From Reinekea forsetii (lineage in GTDB: Bacteria; Pseudomonadota; Gammaproteobacteria; Pseudomonadales; Natronospirillaceae): a stretch of 64,000 nucleotides of DNA. The translations under genes and the position numbers were made by a program. Of the stretch, positions 26,884 through 35,577 are shown one piece after another (within the stretch, counting starts at the first letter, position 1; every line of letters begins with the position of its first letter). Below the pieces are notes generated by a model. That model made no database searches, was not told where the DNA came from, and was given only the letters and a program-made list of their open reading frames with translations. The stretch covers positions 2,642,001 through 2,706,000 of the forward strand of contig NZ_CP011797.1 of the NCBI RefSeq assembly GCF_002795845.1, read 5' to 3'.

Positions 26884-27924
26884 TTAGATATTGGATCGCA
26901 ACAGTATGTCGATGCGGATCTCTTCTTGTGACTCAACAGTCTGACGTCGGTCTACAATGCCTTTGAGGCGACGAATGGCGACCCGCACCAAATGGCCAGC
27001 GTCCTGGGCAATTACGCCGTCCAGTGACCTATCGCGAAGTGCCTGTTCAGTGAACGGCGTACGCTCATGTGCAATTTTAATGATTGCTGGGTCGATGCCC
27101 AATGCTGCGAGAATTGAAAGAGGCATACGGGCTTCAGAAGCCATCACATAAATGCCTATAATATCTGGATTGACCCTTAAATTGATTGCGATAATAGATC
27201 GTGCCCGTTCTTCATTGCCATAGGTCTCAAGCGAGGGAAGACCACGTAGGTTGGGGAAGTTTTCATTAATCTCTTTATCGAAACCCAAACGGCGTTCCAT
27301 GCTATCGCGTGACTGCATACGCTCGGAAATCACCATAATGGAGCCTGTACGCCCACCAGAGCATTGACCAAGTAACAGCCCCGCTGTTGCCCCTGCAGCT
27401 TGGTTATCTATGCCAACCCAGTCGGCATCCATTTTGGTTTGGTTTGAGACAAACGGTAATACGGCCACGCCACGTTCTTGCAGGCGCATTATTGCATCGC
27501 GGACCTGTGGCGTTTCCGGTGACATAATTGCAACACCGGCGACATCTTTTTTCGCCAACGACGCAAGATAAGTCGCAATACTATGCGGATCATTTTCGTC
27601 GATGTATTGAACTTCGCACCACACATGATCGGCAGAATAAACAACCGCAGCCTCTTTTATTCGTTGAATAATTTGCTCGAGGAACTGGCCGCCCGATCGA
27701 GGCAAGGCAAAAATAAATCGATAGGTTTGTGACTTGGCTAAATTCGCAGCCTGGAGGTTGCGCACAAATCCCAAGGTCGCGATAGCATGATTGACCCGGT
27801 CGACCGTGTTTTGTTTTACCCCTTCGCGCCCATTCAAAACGCGGTCCACTGTGGCAAGGCTAACACCCGCGGCCTTTGCAAGATCTTTCGTGGTAGGTCT
27901 GGGCATGGCGTCAAGCAGCCTCAT
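26884..27924 (-). CDS. LacI-family transcriptional regulator of the polyol/sugar ABC operon
   Basis: The 346-residue regulator has an N-terminal HTH (TTKDLAKAAGVSLATVDRVLNGREGV, residues 11-36) and hinge, then a periplasmic-binding-protein-like sensor domain that should bind a sugar or polyol. It is divergent from the ABC transporter and DhaK-DhaL genes, which places it as their local regulator. The ATG at 27924 has an AAGGAA site 9 bases upstream; a second ATG at 27906 would remove six residues. A perfect inverted repeat at 28009-28056 in the shared gap is its likely operator. The ligand is unknown, presumably the transported compound or its phosphate. Confidence 0.9.
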   Translation of the reverse strand: MRLLDAMPRPTTKDLAKAAGVSLATVDRVLNGREGVKQNTVDRVNHAIATLGFVRNLQAANLAKSQTYRFIFALPRSGGQFLEQIIQRIKEAAVVYSADHVWCEVQYIDENDPHSIATYLASLAKKDVAGVAIMSPETPQVRDAIMRLQERGVAVLPFVSNQTKMDADWVGIDNQAAGATAGLLLGQCSGGRTGSIMVISERMQSRDSMERRLGFDKEINENFPNLRGLPSLETYGNEERARSIIAINLRVNPDIIGIYVMASEARMPLSILAALGIDPAIIKIAHERTPFTEQALRDRSLDGVIAQDAGHLVRVAIRRLKGIVDRRQTVESQEEIRIDILLRSNI

Positions 27925-28008
27925 TGTGGCATTTCCTTAAAATTATCCCCTATCTAGCGACCCTCAACAAGAGGCACGCCTTCCTATATAGACCTTATAT
28001 CACAAAAA

Positions 28009-28056
28009 ATGAGGTACGTGACTAAAAAAGTCCTTGCCCTGACGTACGTACCTCAT
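28009..28056. promoter_or_regulatory. Inverted repeat, probable LacI-type operator
   Basis: ATGAGGTACGT (28009-28019) and its exact complement ACGTACCTCAT (28046-28056) face each other across 26 bases in the gap between the LacI-type regulator and the ABC operon. The right arm also contains the 8-base palindrome GTACGTAC (28044-28051) and lies between the -35 and -10 elements of a probable promoter. Binding there would block transcription of the transporter operon. Confidence 0.65.
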
Positions 28057-28061
28057 ATAAA
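28034..28061 (+). promoter_or_regulatory. Probable sigma70 promoter of the ABC/DhaKL operon
   Basis: TTGCCC (28034-28039) and TATAAA (28056-28061) are separated by 16 bases, about 70 bases upstream of the binding-protein start. The right operator arm lies in the spacer. Confidence 0.5.
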
Positions 28062-28128
28062 GTAAATTCGAGTCAAAGGCGCAGCAAAGGAGTTGAGCCT
28101 GACTTTAAACCTTGTGAGGAAACATCTA

Positions 28129-29454
28129 ATGAAAACAAAAAAAATGATGACGACAGTTGCAGCGGGCGCAATCCTTGTTGGTGGCTTATCCACGGCAACC
28201 GCAGCAGAAGAGTTAACCCTATGTTGGGCTGCTTGGGACCCAGCGAATGCGCTGATCGAACTAAGCAAAGACTTCGAAGCACAGTCCGGCCACACGATGA
28301 ATTTTGAATTTGTGCCTTGGACGAGCTTCGCTGACCGTATGCTGAATGAGCTGAACTCAGGTGGCCAACTGTGCGATCTGATGATTGGCGATAGCCAATG
28401 GATTGGTGGCGGCGCGGAAAATGGCCACTATGTAAAACTGAACGACTTCTTTGATGCCAAAGGCATCGACATGAATGATTTCATCCCTGCGACTGTCACG
28501 GGCTACGCGGAATGGCCAAAAAATACACCTAACTATTATGCCATGCCTGCGTTCGGTGACGTCGTTGGCTGGACCTATCGAAAAGACTGGTTCGAGCGCC
28601 CCGAGATTCAAGCAGAGTTCCAAGACAAATATGGTCGCGCGCTTGACGTTCCCGCAACGTTAGCGGAGCTAAAAGATATTGCCCAGTTCTTCCAAGGTCG
28701 AGACATAGATGGTACCACCGTTTACGGTGCTGCCATCTATACTGAGCGAGGATCCGAGGGAATCACTATGGGTGTGACCAATGCCCTGTATAACTATGGC
28801 TTCCTCTATGAAAACCCTGCAAAGCCTTACGATCTAGAGGGTTTTGTAAATTCCGATGGCGCCGTTGCGGGTCTGGAATATTACAAAGAACTATATGATA
28901 CTGGCACCCCCCCAGGATCGTCCAACTGGTACATGGGTGAAAACATCGATGCCTTCCGCTCTGGCCAGGTCGCGATGCAGATGAACTTTGCTTTCGTCTG
29001 GCCAGGTGTTGAGGCCGACGCTAATGTAGGTGGTGGCAAATCCGGTTACTTCCCGAACCCAGCAGGTCCGGCAGGTCAGTTCGCACAACTGGGCGGTCAG
29101 GGAATATCTGTGGTAGCTTATTCAGAGAAACAAGACGCTGCATTGGAATACCTCCAGTGGTTTGCCAAGCCTGAGGTTCAGTCGAATTGGTGGGAGCTAG
29201 GTGGCTATTCTGCTCTGCGCTCAGTGGTCGAAGATCCGAATTTCGCAACCAGCCAGCCCTATGCGCAGACCTTCCTAGACAGCATGGCGATCGTCAAGGA
29301 CTTCTGGGCGGAGCCTGCCTATGCCGATCTCTTGATCGCGATGCAACAACGTTTGCATAACTACGTTATTGCCGGTCAAGGTACAGCCGAAGAAGCGCTT
29401 GACGGATTGACTCGTGATTGGACCGAAGTCTTTGAGGATGAAGGTAAACTCTAA
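28129..29454 (+). CDS. ABC transporter periplasmic substrate-binding protein (family 1, sugar/polyol)
   Basis: The 441-residue protein has a Sec signal peptide (MKTKKMMTTVAAGAILVGGLSTATAA) and a type I sugar-binding fold (LCWAAWDPANALIELSKDFEAQSG; DLMIGDSQWIGGGAENGHYVKLNDFFD). It delivers an unidentified sugar or polyol to the permeases encoded next. The frame is open from a TTG at 28093, but the ATG at 28129 has an AGGAAA site and starts the signal peptide. It is the first gene of a seven-gene operon under the divergent LacI-type regulator. A 129-base gap to the first permease gene leaves room for a processing site that would favour high expression of the binding protein. Confidence 0.92.
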   Translation: MKTKKMMTTVAAGAILVGGLSTATAAEELTLCWAAWDPANALIELSKDFEAQSGHTMNFEFVPWTSFADRMLNELNSGGQLCDLMIGDSQWIGGGAENGHYVKLNDFFDAKGIDMNDFIPATVTGYAEWPKNTPNYYAMPAFGDVVGWTYRKDWFERPEIQAEFQDKYGRALDVPATLAELKDIAQFFQGRDIDGTTVYGAAIYTERGSEGITMGVTNALYNYGFLYENPAKPYDLEGFVNSDGAVAGLEYYKELYDTGTPPGSSNWYMGENIDAFRSGQVAMQMNFAFVWPGVEADANVGGGKSGYFPNPAGPAGQFAQLGGQGISVVAYSEKQDAALEYLQWFAKPEVQSNWWELGGYSALRSVVEDPNFATSQPYAQTFLDSMAIVKDFWAEPAYADLLIAMQQRLHNYVIAGQGTAEEALDGLTRDWTEVFEDEGKL

Positions 29455-29583
29455 TCCACTCGGTCTGCTATCAGACCATTTTAAATACTGCCCTCTGGTG
29501 GGTCATTGGATCCGCTAGAGGGGCTATAGCATCAAACTGACACCCGCTGCAGATATTCTTCTGCGCATGTAGGAGTACCTTAT

Positions 29584-30531
29584 ATGAGCGTTCCCATTTT
29601 CAACCGGGCTGCCGCTGCGACGCCCGAAGGGATATCTCGCCGTCTAAAAGGGCTTTCCGATCGGACGATTGCTTGGATATTCGTAGCACCGACCATCTTT
29701 CTGCTGCTAGCAGTCAATATCTTCCCGCTGATCTGGACTATCCGACTCAGCTTCACCAATTTTCGCGTCAATAGACCCAATAATGATGTCGACTGGGTCG
29801 GTTTACGAAACTATAAACGAATTCTATCTGATCCTGATGTTTGGAACACAATGCAGGCCACGGCACATTTCCTGATGTGGACGATCACTTTGCAGGTGCT
29901 AATCGGATTTACATTGGCCTATCTGATTAACAAAAAGTTCAAAGGCAACGACCTGTGGACGACTGTTATTGTCTTCCCCATGATGCTGTCCCCTGCGGTC
30001 GTGGGCAACTTTTGGACCTTTCTCTATCAGCCTCAGATTGGCTTATTCAATTATGTGGTGTCCTTCTTTACCGGAGCCGATCCGGCGAGCTTTTCGATGA
30101 TTGGTGATGTGAATTTGGCACCGTGGGCGATCGTCATTGCCGATACTTGGATGTGGACCCCCTTTGTGATGTTGATTTGTTTGGCCGGCTTGAGGTCGAT
30201 ACCCGACAGCATTTATGAAGCTGCCGAATGTGATCGTGCATCTAAGTGGCGCCAGTTTTGGACAATAACTATTCCGATGGCGCTGCCGTTTTTGATGTTG
30301 GCCGTCCTGTTCCGAGGTATAGAAAACTTTAAAATGTTTGATCTAGTGGTTCAACTAACGGGCGGAGGTCCGGGCGATATAACCACTCTAACCTCTATCG
30401 ACCTCAAACGTGAAGCCTTCGAAAAATGGCGTACAGGCTATTCCTCAGCCTATGCCGTGATCCTCTTTGTCACCGTGTTCGGCCTCGCGTCGATCTATGT
30501 CAAAGCCTTAAATAAGGCGAAAGAACGATGA
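29584..30531 (+). CDS. ABC transporter permease 1 (MalF-like)
   Basis: This 315-residue inner-membrane permease has six predicted membrane segments. The first starts after a basic N-terminus at WIFVAPTIFLLLAVNIFPLIWTI. The EAA loop, which docks the ATPase, reads YEAAECDRASKWRQFWTITIPMALP near residue 215. A strong AGGAG site precedes the ATG. It overlaps the second permease gene by four bases (ATGA). It is half of the translocation pore of the importer encoded here. Confidence 0.92.
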   Translation: MSVPIFNRAAAATPEGISRRLKGLSDRTIAWIFVAPTIFLLLAVNIFPLIWTIRLSFTNFRVNRPNNDVDWVGLRNYKRILSDPDVWNTMQATAHFLMWTITLQVLIGFTLAYLINKKFKGNDLWTTVIVFPMMLSPAVVGNFWTFLYQPQIGLFNYVVSFFTGADPASFSMIGDVNLAPWAIVIADTWMWTPFVMLICLAGLRSIPDSIYEAAECDRASKWRQFWTITIPMALPFLMLAVLFRGIENFKMFDLVVQLTGGGPGDITTLTSIDLKREAFEKWRTGYSSAYAVILFVTVFGLASIYVKALNKAKER

Positions 30532-31466
30532 GTTTTTCAGCTATAGAACCAACCAATCGGACCAAGTGGTTCGCAGGCATTTTGGTGGTGAGCTATGCCA
30601 TCATAACCTTAGTCCCCCTGCTGTGGATCATCGCTACGGGTTTTAAATCCCCAGCCGATTCAATTGCCTATCCACCCGTTGTGATGTTTGAGCCAACGCT
30701 GGAAGGTTACGTGAATTTGTTTACCGATCGCACCCGGGCAACCGATGGGATGCTCGAGGACGCAGGGCCACCCCTCACCTGGTACGACCAAATAACCAGA
30801 GATCGTGGCACAGTGATATTAGGCCCATCACGCTATGGTGAGCGATTCTTAAATTCGGTTATTATTGGCTTTGGATCCACAGCACTGTGCATGATCCTCG
30901 GCACGATGGCGGCCTATGCGTTCAGTCGCTTCAAGGTGCCGATGAAGGACGACCTATTGTTCTTTATTCTGTCCACACGCATGATGCCACCGATTGCCGT
31001 GGCGATCCCAATCTACTTGATGTATCGCAATCTCGGATTAAACGACACGCATATCGGGATGATTTTGCTTTATACGGCAGTGAACCTGTCCTTGTCGGTC
31101 TGGTTACTAAAAGGCTTCATCGACGAAATACCAATTGAATACGAAGAAGCAGCCCTGATCGATGGCTACACCCGGTTTCAGGCATTCTACAAAGTTGTTT
31201 TGCCGCAAGCGGCTACGGGTATTGCTTCGACTGCTATCTTCTGTTTGATCTATGCATGGAATGAATATGCCTTTGCGGTACTGCTAACCTCAGGCACGGC
31301 GCAAACCGCACCACCCTTTATACCAACGATTATGGGTACGAGCGGCAAAGATTGGCCTGCTGTGGCAGCCGGTGCCACTATATTTTTGGTCCCAGTCATG
31401 GTGTTCACCATCCTATTGCGCAAGCATCTTCTGCGCGGGATCACCTTTGGAGCGGTTCGCAAATGA
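30528..31466 (+). CDS. ABC transporter permease 2 (MalG-like)
   Basis: This 312-residue second pore subunit has six membrane segments and an EAA loop (YEEAALIDGYTRFQAFYKVVLPQAATG, near residue 205). A periplasmic insert (about residues 55-100, DRTRATDGMLEDAGPPLTWYDQ) follows helix 1, longer than in MalG and seen in polyol-type importers. It is translationally coupled at both ends: ATGA with permease 1 and an ATGA-type overlap with the 62-residue membrane protein gene. Confidence 0.92.
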   Translation: MSFSAIEPTNRTKWFAGILVVSYAIITLVPLLWIIATGFKSPADSIAYPPVVMFEPTLEGYVNLFTDRTRATDGMLEDAGPPLTWYDQITRDRGTVILGPSRYGERFLNSVIIGFGSTALCMILGTMAAYAFSRFKVPMKDDLLFFILSTRMMPPIAVAIPIYLMYRNLGLNDTHIGMILLYTAVNLSLSVWLLKGFIDEIPIEYEEAALIDGYTRFQAFYKVVLPQAATGIASTAIFCLIYAWNEYAFAVLLTSGTAQTAPPFIPTIMGTSGKDWPAVAAGATIFLVPVMVFTILLRKHLLRGITFGAVRK

Positions 31467-31651
31467 TGAACATAATCAATGGCTTACTACAGCTCCGTCG
31501 AGGCCCGTGGGAAATGGTTGCGACCACCCTCATTGTCCTGGGTGTTTTTATGTTGATGCAGCCCTTTGCGATTTGGCTCTACAGTTACTCATTCATTGTT
31601 ACCCTAACTGGCACGGTGATGTTCATCGTCGTTAGCCATTTCTCGGAGTAA
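31463..31651 (+). CDS. Small two-helix membrane protein inside the ABC operon
   Basis: This 62-residue protein begins with an ATG that overlaps the permease stop. After a basic N-terminus it has two hydrophobic segments (about 19-36 and 40-58: TTLIVLGVFMLMQPFAIWLY and FIVTLTGTVMFIVV). It ends three bases before the ATPase gene. Its place matches that of the small membrane protein (GlpU) in the two-ATPase glycerol importers of rhizobia, but the sequence is shorter and I cannot assign it to that family. It may assist assembly of the importer. It is too small for motif-based assignment. Confidence 0.65.
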   Translation: MMNIINGLLQLRRGPWEMVATTLIVLGVFMLMQPFAIWLYSYSFIVTLTGTVMFIVVSHFSE

Positions 31652-31654
31652 ACC

Positions 31655-32752
31655 ATGGCGCAAATTATAATTGAAAACGTCCGCAAAGATTTCGGGTCGT
31701 TTAACGCCGTCAAGTCCTCCTCCTTCACCGTTGAGGATGGCGAATTTTTCATGCTGCTGGGACCTTCCGGCTGCGGAAAGACAACGACGCTACGGATGAT
31801 GGCGGGACTGGAATTGCCGACATCGGGTGAGATCTATATAGACGGCGAAGAAGTGGGTCAAAAGCCTGCGAGTCAGCGAGATATAGCCTTCGTGTTCCAG
31901 ATGTTCGCACTTTATCCTCATATGAATGTGGGCAAAAACATTAGTTATCCTTTGTTGTCACAGGGCATGCCCAAGGCGCAAGTCAAAAAGAAGGTCCATG
32001 AAATTGCCGAGATACTTGGTATCACTGAGATATTAAACAAACCTGTTGGCAGCTTGTCAGGCGGCGACCGCCAGCGTGTGGCACTTGGCCGCGCAATCGT
32101 GCGAGATCCTAAGGCATTTTTTATGGATGAGCCGTTGGGTGCTTTGGATGCGGAGTTTCGCGAGCATATGTCTGAGGAGCTCCGCGCGCTGCATGATCGA
32201 ATAGGGGCCACGACCGTCTATGTAACCCACGACCAGCTCGAGGCCATGCAGATGGGCGACAAGATTGTGGTTATGAACCATGGCTCGATCGAGCAGTTTG
32301 GGGTGCCGCAAGATATTTATGACTGGCCCGCCAGCAAGTTTGTTGCACAGTTTCTTGGCTCGCCGCCGATGAACTTACTCGAGTTTAATGGCATGGTCGA
32401 TATCGGCGCTAAACAAGTCCGCATGGGCGATATCACAATGGATATTCCGCCTAGTTTAGAGGGTGCTAACGGCGCCTTGTCGTTCGGTATTCGACCAGAG
32501 CATGTCAAGCTTGATGACAGCGCTCGTTATCGCGGCCGTGTGAAGGCTGTTGAATACCTCGGCACAACTCAAATCGTCTTGCTGGACACACCCAATGGCG
32601 TGCTCAAGGCCCGGTTGCCGAGCTCAGATCCGGTCACTATAGGGGCAACAACGGGGATGATCTTTGATCCACGAACCATCACCCTGTTTGATTCTCAGAC
32701 GGGCAAAGCGCTCCGCTCGCAGGCAAATCAAGGAGTGTTGACTCATGGCTGA
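31655..32752 (+). CDS. ABC transporter ATPase 1
   Basis: This 365-residue sugar-type ATPase has Walker A GPSGCGKTT (about residues 39-47), a Q-loop FVFQMFALYPHM, signature LSGGDRQRV, Walker B AFFMDEPLGALD and an H-loop YVTHDQ. A C-terminal TOBE/regulatory domain follows (about 240-365). The signature has Asp where most have Gln (LSGGQ). It overlaps the start of a second ATPase gene by eight bases. Together they suggest an ABC core with two different ATPase subunits, as in GlpS/GlpT importers. Confidence 0.92.
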   Translation: MAQIIIENVRKDFGSFNAVKSSSFTVEDGEFFMLLGPSGCGKTTTLRMMAGLELPTSGEIYIDGEEVGQKPASQRDIAFVFQMFALYPHMNVGKNISYPLLSQGMPKAQVKKKVHEIAEILGITEILNKPVGSLSGGDRQRVALGRAIVRDPKAFFMDEPLGALDAEFREHMSEELRALHDRIGATTVYVTHDQLEAMQMGDKIVVMNHGSIEQFGVPQDIYDWPASKFVAQFLGSPPMNLLEFNGMVDIGAKQVRMGDITMDIPPSLEGANGALSFGIRPEHVKLDDSARYRGRVKAVEYLGTTQIVLLDTPNGVLKARLPSSDPVTIGATTGMIFDPRTITLFDSQTGKALRSQANQGVLTHG

Positions 32753-33740
32753 AGTTATATTAACCGACGTATCTAAATCATTTGCGGCAGATGTGGCACT
32801 GGAAAATGTCTCGATGACGGTTCCAAATGGGTCATTCGTGGTGCTGCTCGGGCCAACAGGCGCCGGCAAAACAACAATACTGCGCATGGTGTCTGGACTG
32901 GACCAGCCTGACCAGGGTGCTATCAGCATCGGTGGGCGGGATACCGCGGGACTGACGCCCGCGCAGCGTGATGTGGCGATGGTCTTTCAGCAGTATTCTC
33001 TGTACCCCCACCTGACTGTCCGCCAGAACCTTGAGTTTCCCCTTAAGTCCCCAATTCTGCGCACCCCACAGGCCGAGATTGATCGTAAAGTGGGTGAGGT
33101 GGCCGAAATATTACAAATCAGTCACAAACTCGGAAATAAGGCCACAGCCCTTTCCGGTGGTGAGATGCAGCGGGTGTCTATTGGTCGAGCGCTGGTGCGG
33201 AACCCAGCAGTTTATTTGATGGACGAACCGCTAAGTTCTCTGGATGCAAAACTGCGCTCAGACCTGCGAATTGAAATTAAAAGCATACAAGCAGATTCCG
33301 GGGCGACCCTCCTCTACGTGACCCATGATCAGATCGAAGCTATGACTATGGCGACCCATGTAGGGGTTTTAGACAACGGCAAGCTGGTGCAATTTGGCAG
33401 CCCGCGCGAAATCTATGAGAACCCGGTCAGCATGTATGCTGCCAGCCGACTGGGTCAGCCTCGCATCAATCTGCTGCCAGCAGATGTATTTGCCGGCGCG
33501 CCACATTCTGCCACCCATATCGGCCTGCGGCCTGAGCAGATAGTGCAAGGCGAGGGTGAGGAGAGCTTGGTCCAACGGGTCGAGCATCTGGGTGATCAAA
33601 CACGCCTGCATCTAATGTTCAGATCTCATAATCTAATCACCGTGACGAACTCACACACCACATTAAAACGCGGCGATGTTGTAAAAATTCGCCCTGACAA
33701 ACCATTTTACTTCGACGCTAATGGCGCTCGTTTGGCTTAA
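32745..33740 (+). CDS. ABC transporter ATPase 2
   Basis: This 331-residue second ATPase of the same importer has Walker A GPTGAGKTT, Q-loop VFQQYSLYPH, signature LSGGEMQRV, Walker B VYLMDEPLSSLDAKLR and an H-loop YVTHDQ. The C-terminal TOBE part is shorter than in ATPase 1. Its start lies within the end of the first ATPase gene and its stop is 12 bases before the kinase gene. A heterodimer with ATPase 1 is the simplest reading of the operon, since only one pair of permeases is encoded. Confidence 0.92.
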   Translation: MAEVILTDVSKSFAADVALENVSMTVPNGSFVVLLGPTGAGKTTILRMVSGLDQPDQGAISIGGRDTAGLTPAQRDVAMVFQQYSLYPHLTVRQNLEFPLKSPILRTPQAEIDRKVGEVAEILQISHKLGNKATALSGGEMQRVSIGRALVRNPAVYLMDEPLSSLDAKLRSDLRIEIKSIQADSGATLLYVTHDQIEAMTMATHVGVLDNGKLVQFGSPREIYENPVSMYAASRLGQPRINLLPADVFAGAPHSATHIGLRPEQIVQGEGEESLVQRVEHLGDQTRLHLMFRSHNLITVTNSHTTLKRGDVVKIRPDKPFYFDANGARLA

Positions 33741-33752
33741 GGAACAAGGGCT

Positions 33753-35372
33753 ATGAAACAGTTTATTAACGCAAAAGAAAATATGGTAACCGAGGCCATC
33801 GATGGCGCGATCGCCTCCTCTGGCGGCGCCCTGACTCGACTGGATGGCTACCCACACTTACGTGTCGTCGTACGCGCAGACTGGGACAAGACCAAGGTTG
33901 CCTTGGTCTCTGGCGGGGGCTCCGGTCACGAACCGGCCCATGCTGGTTTCGTGGGCGCCGGCATGCTAACGGCAGCCGTCTGTGGGGATGTGTTTGCATC
34001 GCCATCGGTCGCTGCGGTGCTCGCAGGCATTCTTGCAGTTACCGGCCCGGCTGGGTGCTTATTGATCGTCAAAAACTACACTGGTGACCGATTAAATTTT
34101 GGCCTGGCAGCTGAGCGGGCTCGGGCCTTTGGCTATAAGGTCAGTATGGTCATTGTCGATGATGACGTCGCCCTTCCGGATTTACCACAGGCCCGCGGAT
34201 TGGCCGGGACCCTGTTTGTCCATAAGATCGTCGGCGCCATGGCTGAAAACGGTGCCACTCTGGCAGCTTGCACATCGGCAGCACAGCGGGTCGTTAATGG
34301 TTGTCGCAGCATCGGCATGTCGTTGGATACTTGCACAGTACCCGGGTCGGTAAAAGAAGACCGTATTCCCGAAGACATGGCTGAATTGGGCCTTGGCATC
34401 CACGGCGAAGCAGGCGTGCAACAGGTATCTTGCTTAGGCGCACAAGACGCGGTGGCAAAGGTCGTTGATAAGTTGTCCGTGACCCTGCCCAATACACCCC
34501 ATGTCGTGCTGGTCAATAATTTTGGCGGCACGTCGGTACTCGAAATGTCAATTCTGACTCATGATTTATTGTCTTCGCCCATCGGTGAGCAGGTTCAGTT
34601 AATTGTCGGCCCCGCCTCGATGATGACGGCGTTGGACATGCACGGGTTTTCGATATCGATGATGGAGCTGGCGGAAGGCGATGCGGCCTTGCTTGCCCAG
34701 CCGGTCAGCTGTGCCGGTTGGCCGGGCTGCCATAGGGTGCAGGCGCCTGCTCTGCTGCCGCTGCCGGATGGCTTGTCACCCATCCGCTCGCCTGCCTCGG
34801 CACACCCCCCAACCAAGGCCTTTTTGACTGGCTGCTGTGAGATTTTAATAGCTTCTGAAAACGATCTTAATGCCTTGGATGCTAAGTCGGGTGATGGCGA
34901 CACGGGCTCGACACTGGCAGGGGCCGCTCGCGCTTTAATCGAGGCAATGGATACTCTACCCTTGGCCGACCATACCCAGTTGTATCGAGCGATTGGGTTA
35001 GAGTTAAGCCAGACCATGGGTGGCTCATCAGGGGTATTGCTGGCGATATTCTTTGCCGCGGCCGGTGATGCGTCTTCGTCTGGTTTACCGATGCGCGAAG
35101 CGCTGCAAGCAGGCCTGGATCGGATGCGCCAAATTGGTGGTGCGAATCCCGGCGATCGCACCATGGTGGATGCCTTAGTGCCCGCATTGGATGCCCTGTC
35201 CGATGGCTTGCGTCATGCTGCCAGCGCAGCACGCGCGGGGGCCGACTATACCGCGACGCTGAGCACGGCCAAGGCGGGTCGTTCTGCCTATGTCAATGCA
35301 GAACAGTTGATCGGCCACGTGGATCCCGGTGCGGAAGCGGTTGCGCGCTTGTTTGAGCACTTGGCGTCATAA
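33753..35372 (+). CDS. DhaK-DhaL fusion kinase (dihydroxyacetone or related ketose kinase)
   Basis: This 539-residue ATP-dependent kinase has an N-terminal DhaK domain (about 1-330) and a C-terminal DhaL domain (about 350-535). The substrate is held covalently by a His; here it is H217 in GLGIHGEAG. SGGGSGHEPAHAGFVG is the DhaK signature, and DAKSGDGDTGSTLAGA carries the DhaL metal aspartates. Relatives phosphorylate dihydroxyacetone, glyceraldehyde or erythrulose. It ends the importer operon, so the imported compound or a product of it is probably a three- or four-carbon ketose. No polyol dehydrogenase is encoded here, so either the ketose itself is imported or the dehydrogenase is elsewhere. 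Confidence 0.88.
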   Translation: MKQFINAKENMVTEAIDGAIASSGGALTRLDGYPHLRVVVRADWDKTKVALVSGGGSGHEPAHAGFVGAGMLTAAVCGDVFASPSVAAVLAGILAVTGPAGCLLIVKNYTGDRLNFGLAAERARAFGYKVSMVIVDDDVALPDLPQARGLAGTLFVHKIVGAMAENGATLAACTSAAQRVVNGCRSIGMSLDTCTVPGSVKEDRIPEDMAELGLGIHGEAGVQQVSCLGAQDAVAKVVDKLSVTLPNTPHVVLVNNFGGTSVLEMSILTHDLLSSPIGEQVQLIVGPASMMTALDMHGFSISMMELAEGDAALLAQPVSCAGWPGCHRVQAPALLPLPDGLSPIRSPASAHPPTKAFLTGCCEILIASENDLNALDAKSGDGDTGSTLAGAARALIEAMDTLPLADHTQLYRAIGLELSQTMGGSSGVLLAIFFAAAGDASSSGLPMREALQAGLDRMRQIGGANPGDRTMVDALVPALDALSDGLRHAASAARAGADYTATLSTAKAGRSAYVNAEQLIGHVDPGAEAVARLFEHLAS

Positions 35373-35408
35373 TGCCATTAGGGTGATGAGGCTTTGTTAT
35401 TGGGTGTC

Positions 35409-35440
35409 AAACCAGTGGGTCGGTTGGGACCCACTGGTTT
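35409..35440 (+). terminator. Long perfect hairpin ending the ABC/DhaKL operon
   Basis: A 13-base perfect stem (AAACCAGTGGGTC / GACCCACTGGTTT) with a six-base loop lies 36 bases past the kinase stop. The only T run is the last three bases of the stem. It acts as a terminator or as a 3' end stabiliser. Confidence 0.6.
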
Positions 35441-35577
35441 GGCCGGCATCGATTAGCGCCGGCTTCGCTGGGGGATATGGACAGCATGAAATGCTAGGTA
35501 TCAAAGCGGTGCCTTATTTACAGCGCGCAATAACAGGTTAAGATAGACAATCGCTTGTCGTCAGAGAGACCCCTCGC

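Noticed and set aside
31463-31651. Assignment of the 62-residue protein to the GlpU/DUF2160 family
   Set aside because: Position fits, but it is shorter and the sequence does not resemble the family as I know it; left unnamed.
35329-35541. 70-codon open frame after the DhaK-DhaL gene
   Set aside because: It overlaps the end of the kinase gene and runs through the terminator hairpin; no family.
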